Assembly: GCA_948543815.1 (NCBI GenBank)
Contig: CAOVHW010000004.1
Span: 102,572 to 137,423 of the forward strand
DNA length: 34,852 nt
Source: an uncultured Eubacteriales bacterium
GTDB lineage: Bacteria; Bacillota; Clostridia; Lachnospirales; CAMVHY01
Reading direction: 5' to 3'
Shown here: positions 1-8,124 of the stretch, one piece after another
Layout: every line of letters starts with the position of its first letter
How positions within the stretch are numbered: the stretch's first letter is position 1
Position numbers and translations under genes: made by a program
The notes under the pieces: generated by a model
Told to the model about the DNA's origin: nothing
Database searches by the model: none
What the model saw: the letters and a program-made list of their open reading frames with translations, nothing else

Positions 1-728
1 ATGAAAACGAAAATGAAAACGAAAATGAAAACGAAAATGAAAACGAAAATGAAAACGAAAATGAAAATGAAAACGAAAATAATGATGAACATGCAGACAG
101 TCAAGGTAATCAAGATGAAAATGATGGAAATTTAACAAATTCAATTGATTCAAATGCAAATAATTCTTTAACTTCAGTTGATTTACAAACAGATTGTGGA
201 AATGCTACTGTTCGTGCTTCAATTACGATAAAAGAATCAGAAAAAGATATGGAAGAATTAGCTGAAGGTATGCAATTGGCAATAGAAAATAAAAAAGGAA
301 AAGAATTATTAGATGCTTTTGCAAATGCAGGTTTTATAGTTAATTATGAAACTAATAATATCAATTCAAATGGAAAAAGTATTGCAGATGCACTTGAAGT
401 TGTTAGAAATTTTAAGGGAATTAATTTTCCTCAAGCAAATACAAGCCAAAAAGCTACTACGAAATATGTAGAAAATGATGCAGTTGTAAAACAAAAACTT
501 GAAAAACAAATAAGTGAAATTAATAATGCTAAAAAAGAAAATGAAAATTATAGTAAGCAAAGGGTAAGAGAAATAAGAGATATAAGAAGACATTATAATA
601 TTAAAAAGAAATTTTTAGTGCATAAAAATAGAAAAAACTATAATAATGCAAAGAGCCAAATTAATAGTGATAAAAATGAGGGGTCAAATAATGAAAAATT
701 AGAACTAAAAGATCAGGTAGAGATTTAA
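1..728 (+). CDS. Glu-Asn repeat protein of unknown function, 5' end outside window
   Basis: An open frame enters from the left edge (first full codon at 3) and stops at TAA 726-728, leaving 241 residues. The first 28 residues are an almost pure Glu-Asn dipeptide run encoded by 12-base tandem repeats. An Asn/Asp/Ser-rich linker follows. A more ordinary segment then begins near base 210 (VRASITIKESEKDMEE). The last 70 residues are very basic and probably helical, rich in K, R, N and E. A start at 249 would be internal: the frame is open all the way upstream, so the true start lies before base 1. No signal peptide, membrane segment or known domain is visible in this part. I do not recognise the family. 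The composition resembles rapidly evolving low-complexity proteins. A hairpin terminator follows the stop. Confidence 0.6.
   Translation, partial: ENENENENENENENENENENENENENNDEHADSQGNQDENDGNLTNSIDSNANNSLTSVDLQTDCGNATVRASITIKESEKDMEELAEGMQLAIENKKGKELLDAFANAGFIVNYETNNINSNGKSIADALEVVRNFKGINFPQANTSQKATTKYVENDAVVKQKLEKQISEINNAKKENENYSKQRVREIRDIRRHYNIKKKFLVHKNRKNYNNAKSQINSDKNEGSNNEKLELKDQVEI
3..86 (+). repeat. 12-base tandem repeat encoding Glu-Asn
   Basis: Five perfect consecutive 12-base units (GAAAACGAAAAT) cover 3-62. Two further diverged copies follow to about 86. The unit is a multiple of three, so changes in copy number would lengthen or shorten the Glu-Asn tract without breaking the frame. 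The repeat continues to the window edge, so total copy number is unknown. Confidence 0.9.
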
Positions 729-767
729 AATAAACAATGTTAAAATTAACATTTTGTAAAAAAATTT

Positions 768-815
768 TTCCTCATCTATCAGATAAATATAAATCTGGTA
801 GAAGAGGAATTTTTT
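768..815 (+). terminator. Rho-independent terminator after the Glu-Asn protein
   Basis: The arms 768-784 and 793-809 are complementary over 17 positions with one mismatch and one G-U pair, around an 8-base loop. Six T residues (810-815) follow directly. It separates the repeat protein from the glycosylase gene starting at 859. Confidence 0.75.
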
Positions 816-858
816 ATGATAAAATTATTTTTTTAAAATTTTACCAAGGAGATTTTTC

Positions 859-1701
859 ATGCGATACATAAAATATAAAGATGGAGTCAAAATGACTGAC
901 TTTAACAGTTTTGATATTAGACAAATTTTAGAATGCGGACAATGTTTCAGATTTTTTGGCAAAGAAAATAATTATTTCATCATTGCGCACGGGAGAAAAT
1001 TAAATATTATTCAAAGTGATGATGAAGTTTTTTTTACGCCATGTAATATCGAAGATTTTGAAAATATCTGGATAAATTATTTTGATTTAGAGCGTGATTA
1101 TTTGCGTATAAAAAAAATATTATCATCGAGCGATAATATTTTAGCTGAAGCTGTGAATTTATATGGTGGCATCAGAATTTTACAGCAAGATAAATGGGAA
1201 TGTTTATTGTCATTTATTATTTCACAAAATAATAGAATCCCACAAATCAAAAAAGTTATACAAAATATTTCACACATGTTTGGCATGGAAATTTGTAATG
1301 ATTGTTTTGCATTTCCAACGCGTTCGCAATTAATAAATGCTGACGAAAAAAAATTGATGGATTGTCGTACGGGATTCCGTGCGAAATATATTTTGGACGC
1401 TATTAATTTTGATATTGATTTGGAAAAGCTGTCGGATTTTCATACTGCCGATATTAAACAAAAATTGATGCAGATAAAAGGTGTTGGGAATAAAGTTGCT
1501 GACTGCACGCTTCTATTCTCATTTGGACGGCATGAAGTTTATCCAATTGATGTTTGGGTAAAAAGAGTTTCGCAGGAAATTTTTTTTGACAATAAAAATG
1601 TAAGTATAAAGCAGATTCATGAGTTTGCCGAAAAAAAATTTGGTGAGCTAGCGGGATTCGCGCAGCAATATTTATTTCATTACATAAGAAATAAAATTTA
1701 G
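859..1701 (+). CDS. ogg: 8-oxoguanine DNA glycosylase/AP lyase (OGG1 type)
   Basis: This base-excision repair enzyme removes 8-oxoguanine paired with C and can nick the abasic site. The protein is 280 residues. The N-terminal domain carries LECGQCFRF (24-32), the equivalent of the OGG1 motif SGQSFRW. The helix-hairpin-helix/GPD motif is IKGVGNKVADC (206-216), with the expected catalytic Schiff-base lysine K212 and the conserved aspartate D231 in YPIDVW. The C-terminal HhH-GPD fold is complete. The start is supported by AAGGAG upstream of ATG 859. The alternative ATG at residue 12 has no SD. The gene is convergent with rel, and the two stop codons overlap (TTAG, 1698-1701). Confidence 0.92.
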   Translation: MRYIKYKDGVKMTDFNSFDIRQILECGQCFRFFGKENNYFIIAHGRKLNIIQSDDEVFFTPCNIEDFENIWINYFDLERDYLRIKKILSSSDNILAEAVNLYGGIRILQQDKWECLLSFIISQNNRIPQIKKVIQNISHMFGMEICNDCFAFPTRSQLINADEKKLMDCRTGFRAKYILDAINFDIDLEKLSDFHTADIKQKLMQIKGVGNKVADCTLLFSFGRHEVYPIDVWVKRVSQEIFFDNKNVSIKQIHEFAEKKFGELAGFAQQYLFHYIRNKI

Positions 1702-3872
1702 AAATCGGCGCTTCGATTTATTTCTATCACGCCATTTATATTTAAAAGTTTGTCGCATAAATTTTTCAATTTCGATTTATCTTCAATTTCAATACCGACG
1801 TCAAATATTACTTTTGATTTAGTTGTATGTGAATTTATGGATTTGAGTTCAATTTTTTCTTTGAGTAAAAATTCAGTTATTTTGGCCAGAATTCCAGTTA
1901 TATCTTCACAAATTATTTTCACCTTGACAAAATAATTAACTTTGCTTTTTTTATTTTGCCAATGTAATTCAATTAACCGTTTGCGATTGTATTCATCTAA
2001 ATTGATTATGTTTTTGCAATCAGTACGATGAAGTGAAACGCCACGTCCACGAGTTATAAATCCAACAATTTCATCGCCCGGAAGCGGACTACAACATTTT
2101 GAAAATCGAACATTTACGTCGCCGATACCTTCAATAAAAATAAATTGTTGTTTGTCGGTTGACGGCGGTAAAATTTTTTCTTTCTGCTCAACAATTTTAT
2201 TTTGTGATTTATAATCGTTGTAAAGTTTATTTATTACATTTCCTTCTTTTATCGCACCATGACCAACTGCTGCAAACACAGTATCAATTGAATTGAAACT
2301 ATATTTTTCGAGCAAACCGTCAATAGATTTTGGCGAAAGTAAATCATTTAGTGAAAGATGTTTCTTTTTCGCCTCATGCTCTAATAATTCTTTGCCACGC
2401 TGAATATTTTCTGCCTTGCTTTCTTGACGAAACCATTGATTAATTTTTGTTTTTGCATGATTTGTTTGAACAATCTTTAGCCAACTTAATTTTGGTCCGG
2501 TAGAATTTTGACTCGTGATAATTTCAACGCGATCACCAGTTTTTAAAACATATTCGATAGGCACAAGTTTGCCGTTTACTTTTGCACCAATCATTTTATT
2601 TCCAACGGCACTATGAATTGAGTAAGCGAAATCGAGTGGAGTCGAACCACTTGGTAAACTTATAACTTTACCGCGTGGTGTAAAACAATAAACGTGCGAT
2701 TGATAAATATTTAAATCAAATTTAATAGCGTTTAGATAATCTTTGTTGTTATTTAATTCTTTTTGCCAATCTAAAATTTGTTTTAGCCATTCGAGTTTTG
2801 CTTTTTCACTATCAATTTTATTGTCAAATGCACCGTCTTTATATTTCCAATGGGCTGCTATTCCGTATTCAGCTACGCGATGCATTTGAAAAGTTCGGAT
2901 TTGAATTTCAAAAGGTTCACCTTCCGGGCCAATTAAAGTTGAATGGAGCGACTGATACATATTTGATTTAGGCATAGCGATATAATCTTTAAAACGACCG
3001 GGAATTGGTTTATACATTTCATGGATAATACCTAAAACGGCATAACAATCGTGGACAGTTTTGACAATTACGCGTACGGCAAAGAGGTCATAAATTTGAT
3101 CGAACGTTTTATTTTTAGAAATCATTTTTTTGTAGATACTAAAGAAATGTTTAGGGCGGCCATCAACTTTTCCATGTATATCATATTTTTTCAAAGCGGT
3201 TACTATTTCATCAATTATTTTTTCAACATAAATAATACGTTCTTCTTGGCGTAATTTTATTTTTTGCGATAGTTCATTATATTCTTTAGGTTTCAGATAA
3301 AAAAATGCGAGATCTTCCAATTGGTAGCGGATTTTTGAAATACCTAATCTATGTGCGATAGGCGCATAAATATCTAAAGTTTCTTGCGCTTTTTGTTTTT
3401 GTTTTTCAGATGGTAAAAAATTTAATGTTTGCATATTGTGGAGACGGTCAGCTATTTTTATCAAAACGACTCGAATATCTTTTGCCATTGCCAAAAACAT
3501 TTTACGATAATTTTCTGCTTGTAATTCTTCCTGTGAAACATATTTAATTTTATCGAGTTTAGTAACACCATTGACAATATCAGCAATTTCTTGACCGAAT
3601 AAGTTTACAATATCGCCATAAGTATATGGAGTATCTTCGATGACATCATGTAAAATTCCGGCGGCAATAGATTCTAAATCAGACTCAAGTGATGATAAAA
3701 TAATTGCGACAGAAAGTGGATGAATAATGTATGGCTCACCAGATTTTCGATATTGATTTTTGTGTGCGTCACTTGCAATTTTGTACGCTTTCTCAATAAG
3801 TTGAAAATCTTTTGCGGGATGATATTTCTCAAGATTTTTAATAAGTTCGTCAAAAAGTTTTTGCTCATGCAA
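1698..3872 (-). CDS. rel: Bifunctional (p)ppGpp synthetase/hydrolase Rel
   Basis: This long RelA/SpoT homologue (724 residues) makes and degrades the stringent-response alarmone. In order it has an HD hydrolase domain with intact HDVIED (75-80); a synthetase domain with RFKDYIA and EYGIAAHWKYK; a TGS domain (VYCFTPRGKVISLPSG); a zinc-finger/RIS region with the CC pair (FSKCCSPLPGDEI); and a C-terminal ACT domain. The RFKD motif and intact HD site fit a bifunctional Rel rather than a synthetase-only RelA. A frame begins at TTG 3890, but those codons contain the SD itself (AAGGAGG, 3887-3881). The start is therefore TTG 3872, 8 bases downstream, giving MHEQKLFDEL. No RBS supports the out-of-frame ATG nearby. 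Confidence 0.95.
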   Translation of the reverse strand: MHEQKLFDELIKNLEKYHPAKDFQLIEKAYKIASDAHKNQYRKSGEPYIIHPLSVAIILSSLESDLESIAAGILHDVIEDTPYTYGDIVNLFGQEIADIVNGVTKLDKIKYVSQEELQAENYRKMFLAMAKDIRVVLIKIADRLHNMQTLNFLPSEKQKQKAQETLDIYAPIAHRLGISKIRYQLEDLAFFYLKPKEYNELSQKIKLRQEERIIYVEKIIDEIVTALKKYDIHGKVDGRPKHFFSIYKKMISKNKTFDQIYDLFAVRVIVKTVHDCYAVLGIIHEMYKPIPGRFKDYIAMPKSNMYQSLHSTLIGPEGEPFEIQIRTFQMHRVAEYGIAAHWKYKDGAFDNKIDSEKAKLEWLKQILDWQKELNNNKDYLNAIKFDLNIYQSHVYCFTPRGKVISLPSGSTPLDFAYSIHSAVGNKMIGAKVNGKLVPIEYVLKTGDRVEIITSQNSTGPKLSWLKIVQTNHAKTKINQWFRQESKAENIQRGKELLEHEAKKKHLSLNDLLSPKSIDGLLEKYSFNSIDTVFAAVGHGAIKEGNVINKLYNDYKSQNKIVEQKEKILPPSTDKQQFIFIEGIGDVNVRFSKCCSPLPGDEIVGFITRGRGVSLHRTDCKNIINLDEYNRKRLIELHWQNKKSKVNYFVKVKIICEDITGILAKITEFLLKEKIELKSINSHTTKSKVIFDVGIEIEDKSKLKNLCDKLLNINGVIEINRSADF

Positions 3873-4006
3873 ATAAATTACCTCCTTCAAAAAAATTTGT
3901 CATTTGAAAATTTATACGTTGATTTAAAATTATATTCTATAATAGCGATTTTTAAATTGCTAGTTGATATAAATATTTGGTTCATAAATTTTTTTTACAA
4001 AAACAC

Positions 4007-4037
4007 TTGATAAAAAAATTTTTTTGTGTAATAATAT
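4007..4037 (+). promoter_or_regulatory. Putative sigma-A promoter for the gene at 4084
   Basis: A -35-like TTGATA (4007-4012) is followed after 16 to 19 bases by overlapping -10-like hexamers TAATAA (4029-4034) and TAATAT (4032-4037). It lies 50-80 bases upstream of the start, in the divergent gap between rel and this gene. The AT-rich background makes chance matches common. Confidence 0.5.
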
Positions 4038-4083
4038 AGACATTGTTTTGTAATTTATTTTTAATTTTTAAGGAGTGATTATT

Positions 4084-4845
4084 ATGTCAGAAAATTTGCT
4101 TGGGAAGCGAGAGGAAAATCCAATAATTGATATATTGCCTAAAGAATATTTAATTCAAAATTTTGCTAATGAATTAATGACTCAGTGGCAACAATTAAAA
4201 AATTTGGAAACTATGGCATTAAAACAAGGAGATGAGTTAAAACCAAAAGTAGGTAAGAAAAAAGGGATTTTTTCAAGAAAAAATGAAAAACCTAAAAATA
4301 ATGATACGTTGAATCATTCAAATGCTAACTTGATGGCTGTAAGAGATAGTATGAAAAAGATTAAGGAACTTTGTGAATTTATGCATAACAATTCAAAAAC
4401 GGAAGATGGTAGGCAAATTAATGCTATGCTTATAGATTTATTAAATGGAAGTGATGAAAAAAGTATTATAGATTTAACACAGATTTTAACATCTGATACT
4501 TTATTACAACGTTTAACTAATAAAGATTATGATTTGATAAATGCTATAAAACGTGTACAAACTGATAAAAGTTTAACCCCTAAAGATAGAAAAAAATATT
4601 TTGAAGCTTTGAATATTGTTTTGAATAATAATTTGGATAAAACTAACCCAGCTGTTAGAGCAACATTTACTTTAAAGGGTACAGGTTTATTAGTAGAAAA
4701 AATTAATATTTTATATGAGGAAACTAAAAAATGGGAAGAAAAAAATGTTTCTAACAAAAGTGAAGAAAATAAAATAATACCTAAGAATCCAAATGAAAAA
4801 AGCACAAAACAAAAAAAACAAAAGAACCAACAAAATGAAAAATAA
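4084..4845 (+). CDS. Hypothetical protein, 253 residues
   Basis: ATG 4084 is preceded by AAGGAG (4070-4074 and on) with good spacing. An in-frame GTG at 4075 lies inside the SD and is rejected. The protein is soluble and highly charged, without signal peptide or membrane segments. A basic stretch KKKGIFSRKNEK near residue 60 is followed by a probably helical middle. The tail from about residue 220 is low complexity, rich in K, N, Q and E. I do not recognise a domain. The gene stands alone, with its own putative promoter and a strong terminator. It resembles the Glu-Asn protein at 1-728 in composition, though no alignable homology is evident by eye. Confidence 0.7.
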   Translation: MSENLLGKREENPIIDILPKEYLIQNFANELMTQWQQLKNLETMALKQGDELKPKVGKKKGIFSRKNEKPKNNDTLNHSNANLMAVRDSMKKIKELCEFMHNNSKTEDGRQINAMLIDLLNGSDEKSIIDLTQILTSDTLLQRLTNKDYDLINAIKRVQTDKSLTPKDRKKYFEALNIVLNNNLDKTNPAVRATFTLKGTGLLVEKINILYEETKKWEEKNVSNKSEENKIIPKNPNEKSTKQKKQKNQQNEK

Positions 4846-4862
4846 AATTAACGTCAAATAAA

Positions 4863-4892
4863 AAGAAGAAAGCGAAAACTTTCTTCTTTTTT
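4863..4892 (+). terminator. Rho-independent terminator
   Basis: A perfect 10-bp stem (4863-4872 with 4879-4888) surrounds a 6-base CGAAAA loop, and T residues run to 4892. It ends the gene at 4084-4845. Its upstream A-rich flank may also serve the minus-strand gene that stops at 4917. Confidence 0.85.
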
Positions 4893-4916
4893 ATGTAAAA
4901 TTTTTTGGATGAGAAA

Positions 4917-5540
4917 TTAATTTTCATTTGAACTAATTAATTCAATTTTAGAGACTGAGAGTTCGTAGGCAATTTTATTTAAAATTTCACCATTCGTTAA
5001 TTTTTTTTGGTACTCACGACTTTGCATTCGTCCATGAACTTTTATATTATCAGCAATATTTAATTTTGCTGCTAATTTTGCATTACGTCCCCAAACTATA
5101 CATGGAATATAATTTGATTTATTATACGAACGATTTACCGCTAAAAGTATATCAGTAATTTCTCTACCGAATGGAGTTTTACGATAGACTGGTGATTTAC
5201 ATATGTAACCATTTAGGAAAGCTTGATTTGGATTTTCATCAGGTATTTCAAAATTTATTTGACGTGCGAAGATTGTTAAGATTAATTTTGTTTTACCATC
5301 ATTTGAACTGTAATTATTATACGAACGAATTTGTCCAATTATATTTATAAATTTATCTGGCGTCATTAAATTTTTATCAATTATTCGTTCAGAAATTGTT
5401 ACCGGTAATATATCATAGTTCTCACTTAATCGTTTTATTTTTATATGAAACTTATAAAAAATTTCGTTATAAATTTTATGGCTCTCTACTAGCTCATCAA
5501 TAATTTGGCCGCTAACTTTTATAATATTATTTTCCTGCAT
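4917..5540 (-). CDS. Single-stranded DNA-binding (SSB) family protein, two OB-like segments
   Basis: The 207-residue protein has a recognisable SSB/OB segment in its C-terminal half: NGYICKSPVYRKT, then LLAVNRSYNKSNYIPCIVWG and KVHGRMQSREYQKK. These match the ssb pattern of an N-terminal strand, the nucleic-acid-binding NR segment, the VWG segment and the hairpin GR..SR.Y. The first 95 residues look like a second, diverged OB fold. The acidic C-terminal tip that SSB uses to recruit partners (DDDIPF type) is absent; the protein ends SSNEN. It is therefore unlikely to be the main replication SSB. The start ATG 5540 follows AGGGTGA with 5-base spacing; an upstream in-frame GTG lies in the SD. 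It is probably co-transcribed with the gene at 5594-6049. Confidence 0.75.
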   Translation of the reverse strand: MQENNIIKVSGQIIDELVESHKIYNEIFYKFHIKIKRLSENYDILPVTISERIIDKNLMTPDKFINIIGQIRSYNNYSSNDGKTKLILTIFARQINFEIPDENPNQAFLNGYICKSPVYRKTPFGREITDILLAVNRSYNKSNYIPCIVWGRNAKLAAKLNIADNIKVHGRMQSREYQKKLTNGEILNKIAYELSVSKIELISSNEN

Positions 5541-5593
5541 TAGTTTCACCCTCACTATTAGTCTTGAATATTTCTATTCGTTACTAATATTTT

Positions 5594-6049
5594 TTAGAAC
5601 CATTTTAATAAGTTATTCGTATCTCCATAAAATAAAATATTTGTTGCGGCTAAAGACATTGCTTGGTATAAAATTTTATCAATATTTTTTAACTGCAAAC
5701 CAAATTCTTGTTCCTCTATTATTTTCCCATTTAATGCAGCTAAATTTCGTTGTACGCATATTTGTAATTTATCACGTTCGATACTAGAGGCAGTAATACT
5801 TGCCTTATTATTCATCCCATAAGTTATTAGGAAAATATTTGAGAAAGTATTAAATGATTTATATTCATCAATATTAATAAGGACATATTTATGATTTAAG
5901 AGTTTATGAGGTATAAAATTAGTTTGTTTATTAAAAATAAGGATATCGAAATTTTCATCCGTATCATTTTGTACCAATTTTATATGTACGTTTTTATCTT
6001 TTATTTTTATTTTTAATGACTCATCTCCATTTATAATTCCTATTTTCAT
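5594..6049 (-). CDS. Conserved hypothetical protein upstream of the SSB-like gene
   Basis: The 151-residue protein is led by GAGGTG before ATG 6049. The N-terminal half has alternating hydrophobic strands (KIGIINGD, DILIFNK, YVLINIDE), as in a small alpha/beta domain. The second half has a distinctive block: FLITYGMNNKASITASSIE, then ICVQRNLAALNGK and IEEQEFGLQL. The TYG strand faintly recalls the start of the C-terminal domain of Mur ligases, but nucleotide-binding motifs are missing, so no function is assigned. It ends 53 bases before the SSB-like gene on the same strand, suggesting an operon. It is divergent from chrA. Confidence 0.55.
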   Translation of the reverse strand: MKIGIINGDESLKIKIKDKNVHIKLVQNDTDENFDILIFNKQTNFIPHKLLNHKYVLINIDEYKSFNTFSNIFLITYGMNNKASITASSIERDKLQICVQRNLAALNGKIIEEQEFGLQLKNIDKILYQAMSLAATNILFYGDTNNLLKWF

Positions 6050-6112
6050 TTCTACACCTCAATTTTTTTCTTAGTTTCTACAAATTTTTAAAAAATATTC
6101 GGAAGTGGTAAA

Positions 6113-6640
6113 ATGATTCTCCTTGAGCTATTTATTACTTTTTTTAAAACTGGCCTATTAAGTTTTGGAGGCGGCTACGCAATGATTTCAATGCTTAGTG
6201 ACGAAGCCGTTAAACATAATTGGATGAGCCAAAAAGAATTTTTTGATATTGTTGCCGTCTCACAAATTACTCCCGGCCCTATTGCTATTAATATGGCGAC
6301 ATTTGTTGGGTTTAGAAAATATGGATTAATTGGCGCAATAATTTCTACTTTAGGCGTTTCACTTCCATCTTTTCTATTGGTTATTACCTTTTTAAATTTT
6401 ATTACGAAGTTTAATAAATCATTTTTTGTACGAAATTTATTTTATACGCTTAAACCGGCAGTTATCGGATTAATTGGTGCGGCATTAATTCAAATCGCAC
6501 AAGTAAGTTATTTTCAAAATGGATTTGATTTTCGACTCGTTTTAATTTCACTCACCGCATTTATTGCGTTATATAAATTTAAACTTAATGTTATTGCGGC
6601 GATATTGATTTTTTCAGTTGTTGGAATTATAATTTTATGA
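6113..6640 (+). CDS. chrA: Half-size chromate transporter (CHR) domain protein
   Basis: The 175-residue membrane protein contains one CHR domain. Hallmarks are LLSFGGGYAMI (15-25), VSQITPGPIAINMATFVG and several hydrophobic segments running to the C-terminus. Short-chain CHR proteins usually occur as adjacent pairs of opposite topology, whereas long forms carry two domains. Here only one half is present: the next gene downstream is RNase Z and the upstream gene is divergent. Either a partner lies elsewhere or the protein works as a homo-oligomer. The SD is weak (GGAAGTGG). The substrate is uncertain, as many family members have never been tested with chromate. Confidence 0.85.
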   Translation: MILLELFITFFKTGLLSFGGGYAMISMLSDEAVKHNWMSQKEFFDIVAVSQITPGPIAINMATFVGFRKYGLIGAIISTLGVSLPSFLLVITFLNFITKFNKSFFVRNLFYTLKPAVIGLIGAALIQIAQVSYFQNGFDFRLVLISLTAFIALYKFKLNVIAAILIFSVVGIIIL

Positions 6641-6662
6641 TATTTTTTCTTGGGTGATTTAA

Positions 6663-7577
6663 TTGATAGAAGTTGCATTACTCGGTACGGGTGGAATGAT
6701 TCCATTGCCCAATAGATTTTTAACTTCACTTTATTGCCGAATAAATGGAAGATACATAATGATTGATTGCGGTGAGGGCACACAGATTTCATTAAAGATA
6801 TTAGGGTGGGGATTAAAAAATCTTGATGTAATTTGTTTTACGCATTTTCATGCCGATCATATTTTAGGTTTACCAGGTTTATTATTAACGATAGGGAATT
6901 ACGGACGAGTTGAACCACTTTACATAATTGGGCCGAGTAATATAAAAAATATCGTAAAAGATTTATGTTCGATTGCGCCAGAGATACCGTTTGAATTGAT
7001 AGTAATCGAGCAAGATTATTTTGCGGAAAATATTTTTGAGTTGCATAATTTTAGCATAGATATTTTGCCGGTCGATCACAGTTTGGATTGTTTGGCATAT
7101 AAAATAAACTTGCCGCAAAAAGGCAAGTTTGATTTAAAAAAAGCTGAGAGTTTAGATTTGCCAAAACCATTTTGGAGTAAGTTGCAATGTGGAGAAAATG
7201 TTGAGTATCACGGAAAAATTTTTACACCGCAAATGGTTTTAGGTCGCGAGCGCAAAGGAATAAAAATTTGTTATTGCACAGATTCACGGCCGACAGATGA
7301 TTTAATAAATTTTGTTCGTGATTCAGATTTATTTGTTTGTGAGGGAATTTATGGCGAAGATGAGAAATTAGATAAAGCAATTTTGAAGAAACATATGATT
7401 TTTAGTGAGGCAGCAACTATTGCGCAAAAAGCAAATGTAAAAGAATTATGGTTGACACATTTTAGTCCATCGATGCCGCATCCCGAGGAATATTTATCAT
7501 TTGCAAGCGATATTTTTGCGAATACAATTGTGGCGCACGATCGAATTTCAAAAACAATTTATTTTTCGGACAAATAA
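6663..7577 (+). CDS. rnz: Ribonuclease Z (tRNA 3' processing endonuclease)
   Basis: This metallo-beta-lactamase-fold RNase cuts pre-tRNA after the discriminator base so that CCA can be added. The 304-residue length is typical. Zinc ligands are visible: HFHADH (H61, H63, D65, H66), H139 in PVDHS, D207 in CYCTDSRP, and H266 in LTHFSPS. The region near residue 170 forms part of the usual specificity region. The start is TTG 6663, preceded by GGGTGA with 5-base spacing; the next in-frame ATG is residue 12, inside the conserved N-terminus (LGTGG). It is convergent with ispF with only 7 bases between. Both tRNA genes in the window lack an encoded CCA and so need this enzyme. Confidence 0.95.
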   Translation: MIEVALLGTGGMIPLPNRFLTSLYCRINGRYIMIDCGEGTQISLKILGWGLKNLDVICFTHFHADHILGLPGLLLTIGNYGRVEPLYIIGPSNIKNIVKDLCSIAPEIPFELIVIEQDYFAENIFELHNFSIDILPVDHSLDCLAYKINLPQKGKFDLKKAESLDLPKPFWSKLQCGENVEYHGKIFTPQMVLGRERKGIKICYCTDSRPTDDLINFVRDSDLFVCEGIYGEDEKLDKAILKKHMIFSEAATIAQKANVKELWLTHFSPSMPHPEEYLSFASDIFANTIVAHDRISKTIYFSDK

Positions 7578-7584
7578 AATTAAC

Positions 7585-8064
7585 CTAAAAATTTTTTTCG
7601 ACACAGCATATTGCTTGGCATGCAACGCCTTCATTTTTTCCCGTAAATCCTAATCCTTCTTCAGTTGTTGCTTTAATATTTATTTTTTCAGGTTCAATAC
7701 ATAAAACATCAGCAATGTTTTTTTTCATTTGTGGAATATATTTTGCAATTTTTGGCGTTTGCATGATAACAGTTGAGTCAATGTTGTTTATCACAAATTT
7801 ATTTTTGTCCAAAATTTTTTTCGTATAGCTTAAAAGTTTTAAACTCGAAATGTCTTTATATTTTTCATTAGTGTCGGGAAAATGTTTACCGATATCGCCT
7901 TGAGATATTGCGCCCAAAATTGCATCAATTATTGCGTGAATGAGGCAGTCAGCATCTGAATGCCCGAGTAAACCTTTATTGGACGGAATAATTTCGCCGC
8001 CTAAAATTAATTTTCTTTCTTCGACCAATTTATGAACGTCGTAACCAATTCCAACTCTAATCAT
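7585..8064 (-). CDS. ispF: 2-C-methyl-D-erythritol 2,4-cyclodiphosphate synthase
   Basis: This MEP-pathway enzyme cyclises CDP-methylerythritol 2-phosphate to MEcPP. The 159-residue length is standard. The signature GIGYDVH gives zinc ligands D9 and H11, and H43 follows in GHSDADCLIH. The conserved TTEEGLGFTGKNEG loop is near the C-terminus. The start ATG 8064 follows AAGGATGA. IspD, often fused or adjacent, is not nearby. The window also has IspH, the last step of the same pathway. Confidence 0.97.
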   Translation of the reverse strand: MIRVGIGYDVHKLVEERKLILGGEIIPSNKGLLGHSDADCLIHAIIDAILGAISQGDIGKHFPDTNEKYKDISSLKLLSYTKKILDKNKFVINNIDSTVIMQTPKIAKYIPQMKKNIADVLCIEPEKINIKATTEEGLGFTGKNEGVACQAICCVEKNF

Positions 8065-8124
8065 TTTTTATCATCCTTTATTATATTTTAATTTTATTTT
8101 ACCAAAATAAAGTAGGTGATTTTT

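Noticed and set aside
3674..3868. Minus-strand frame starting MSKNFLTN inside rel, at an ATG close to the rel SD
   Set aside because: It is out of frame with rel, has no domain, and overlaps the conserved HD region; TTG 3872 is the better start.
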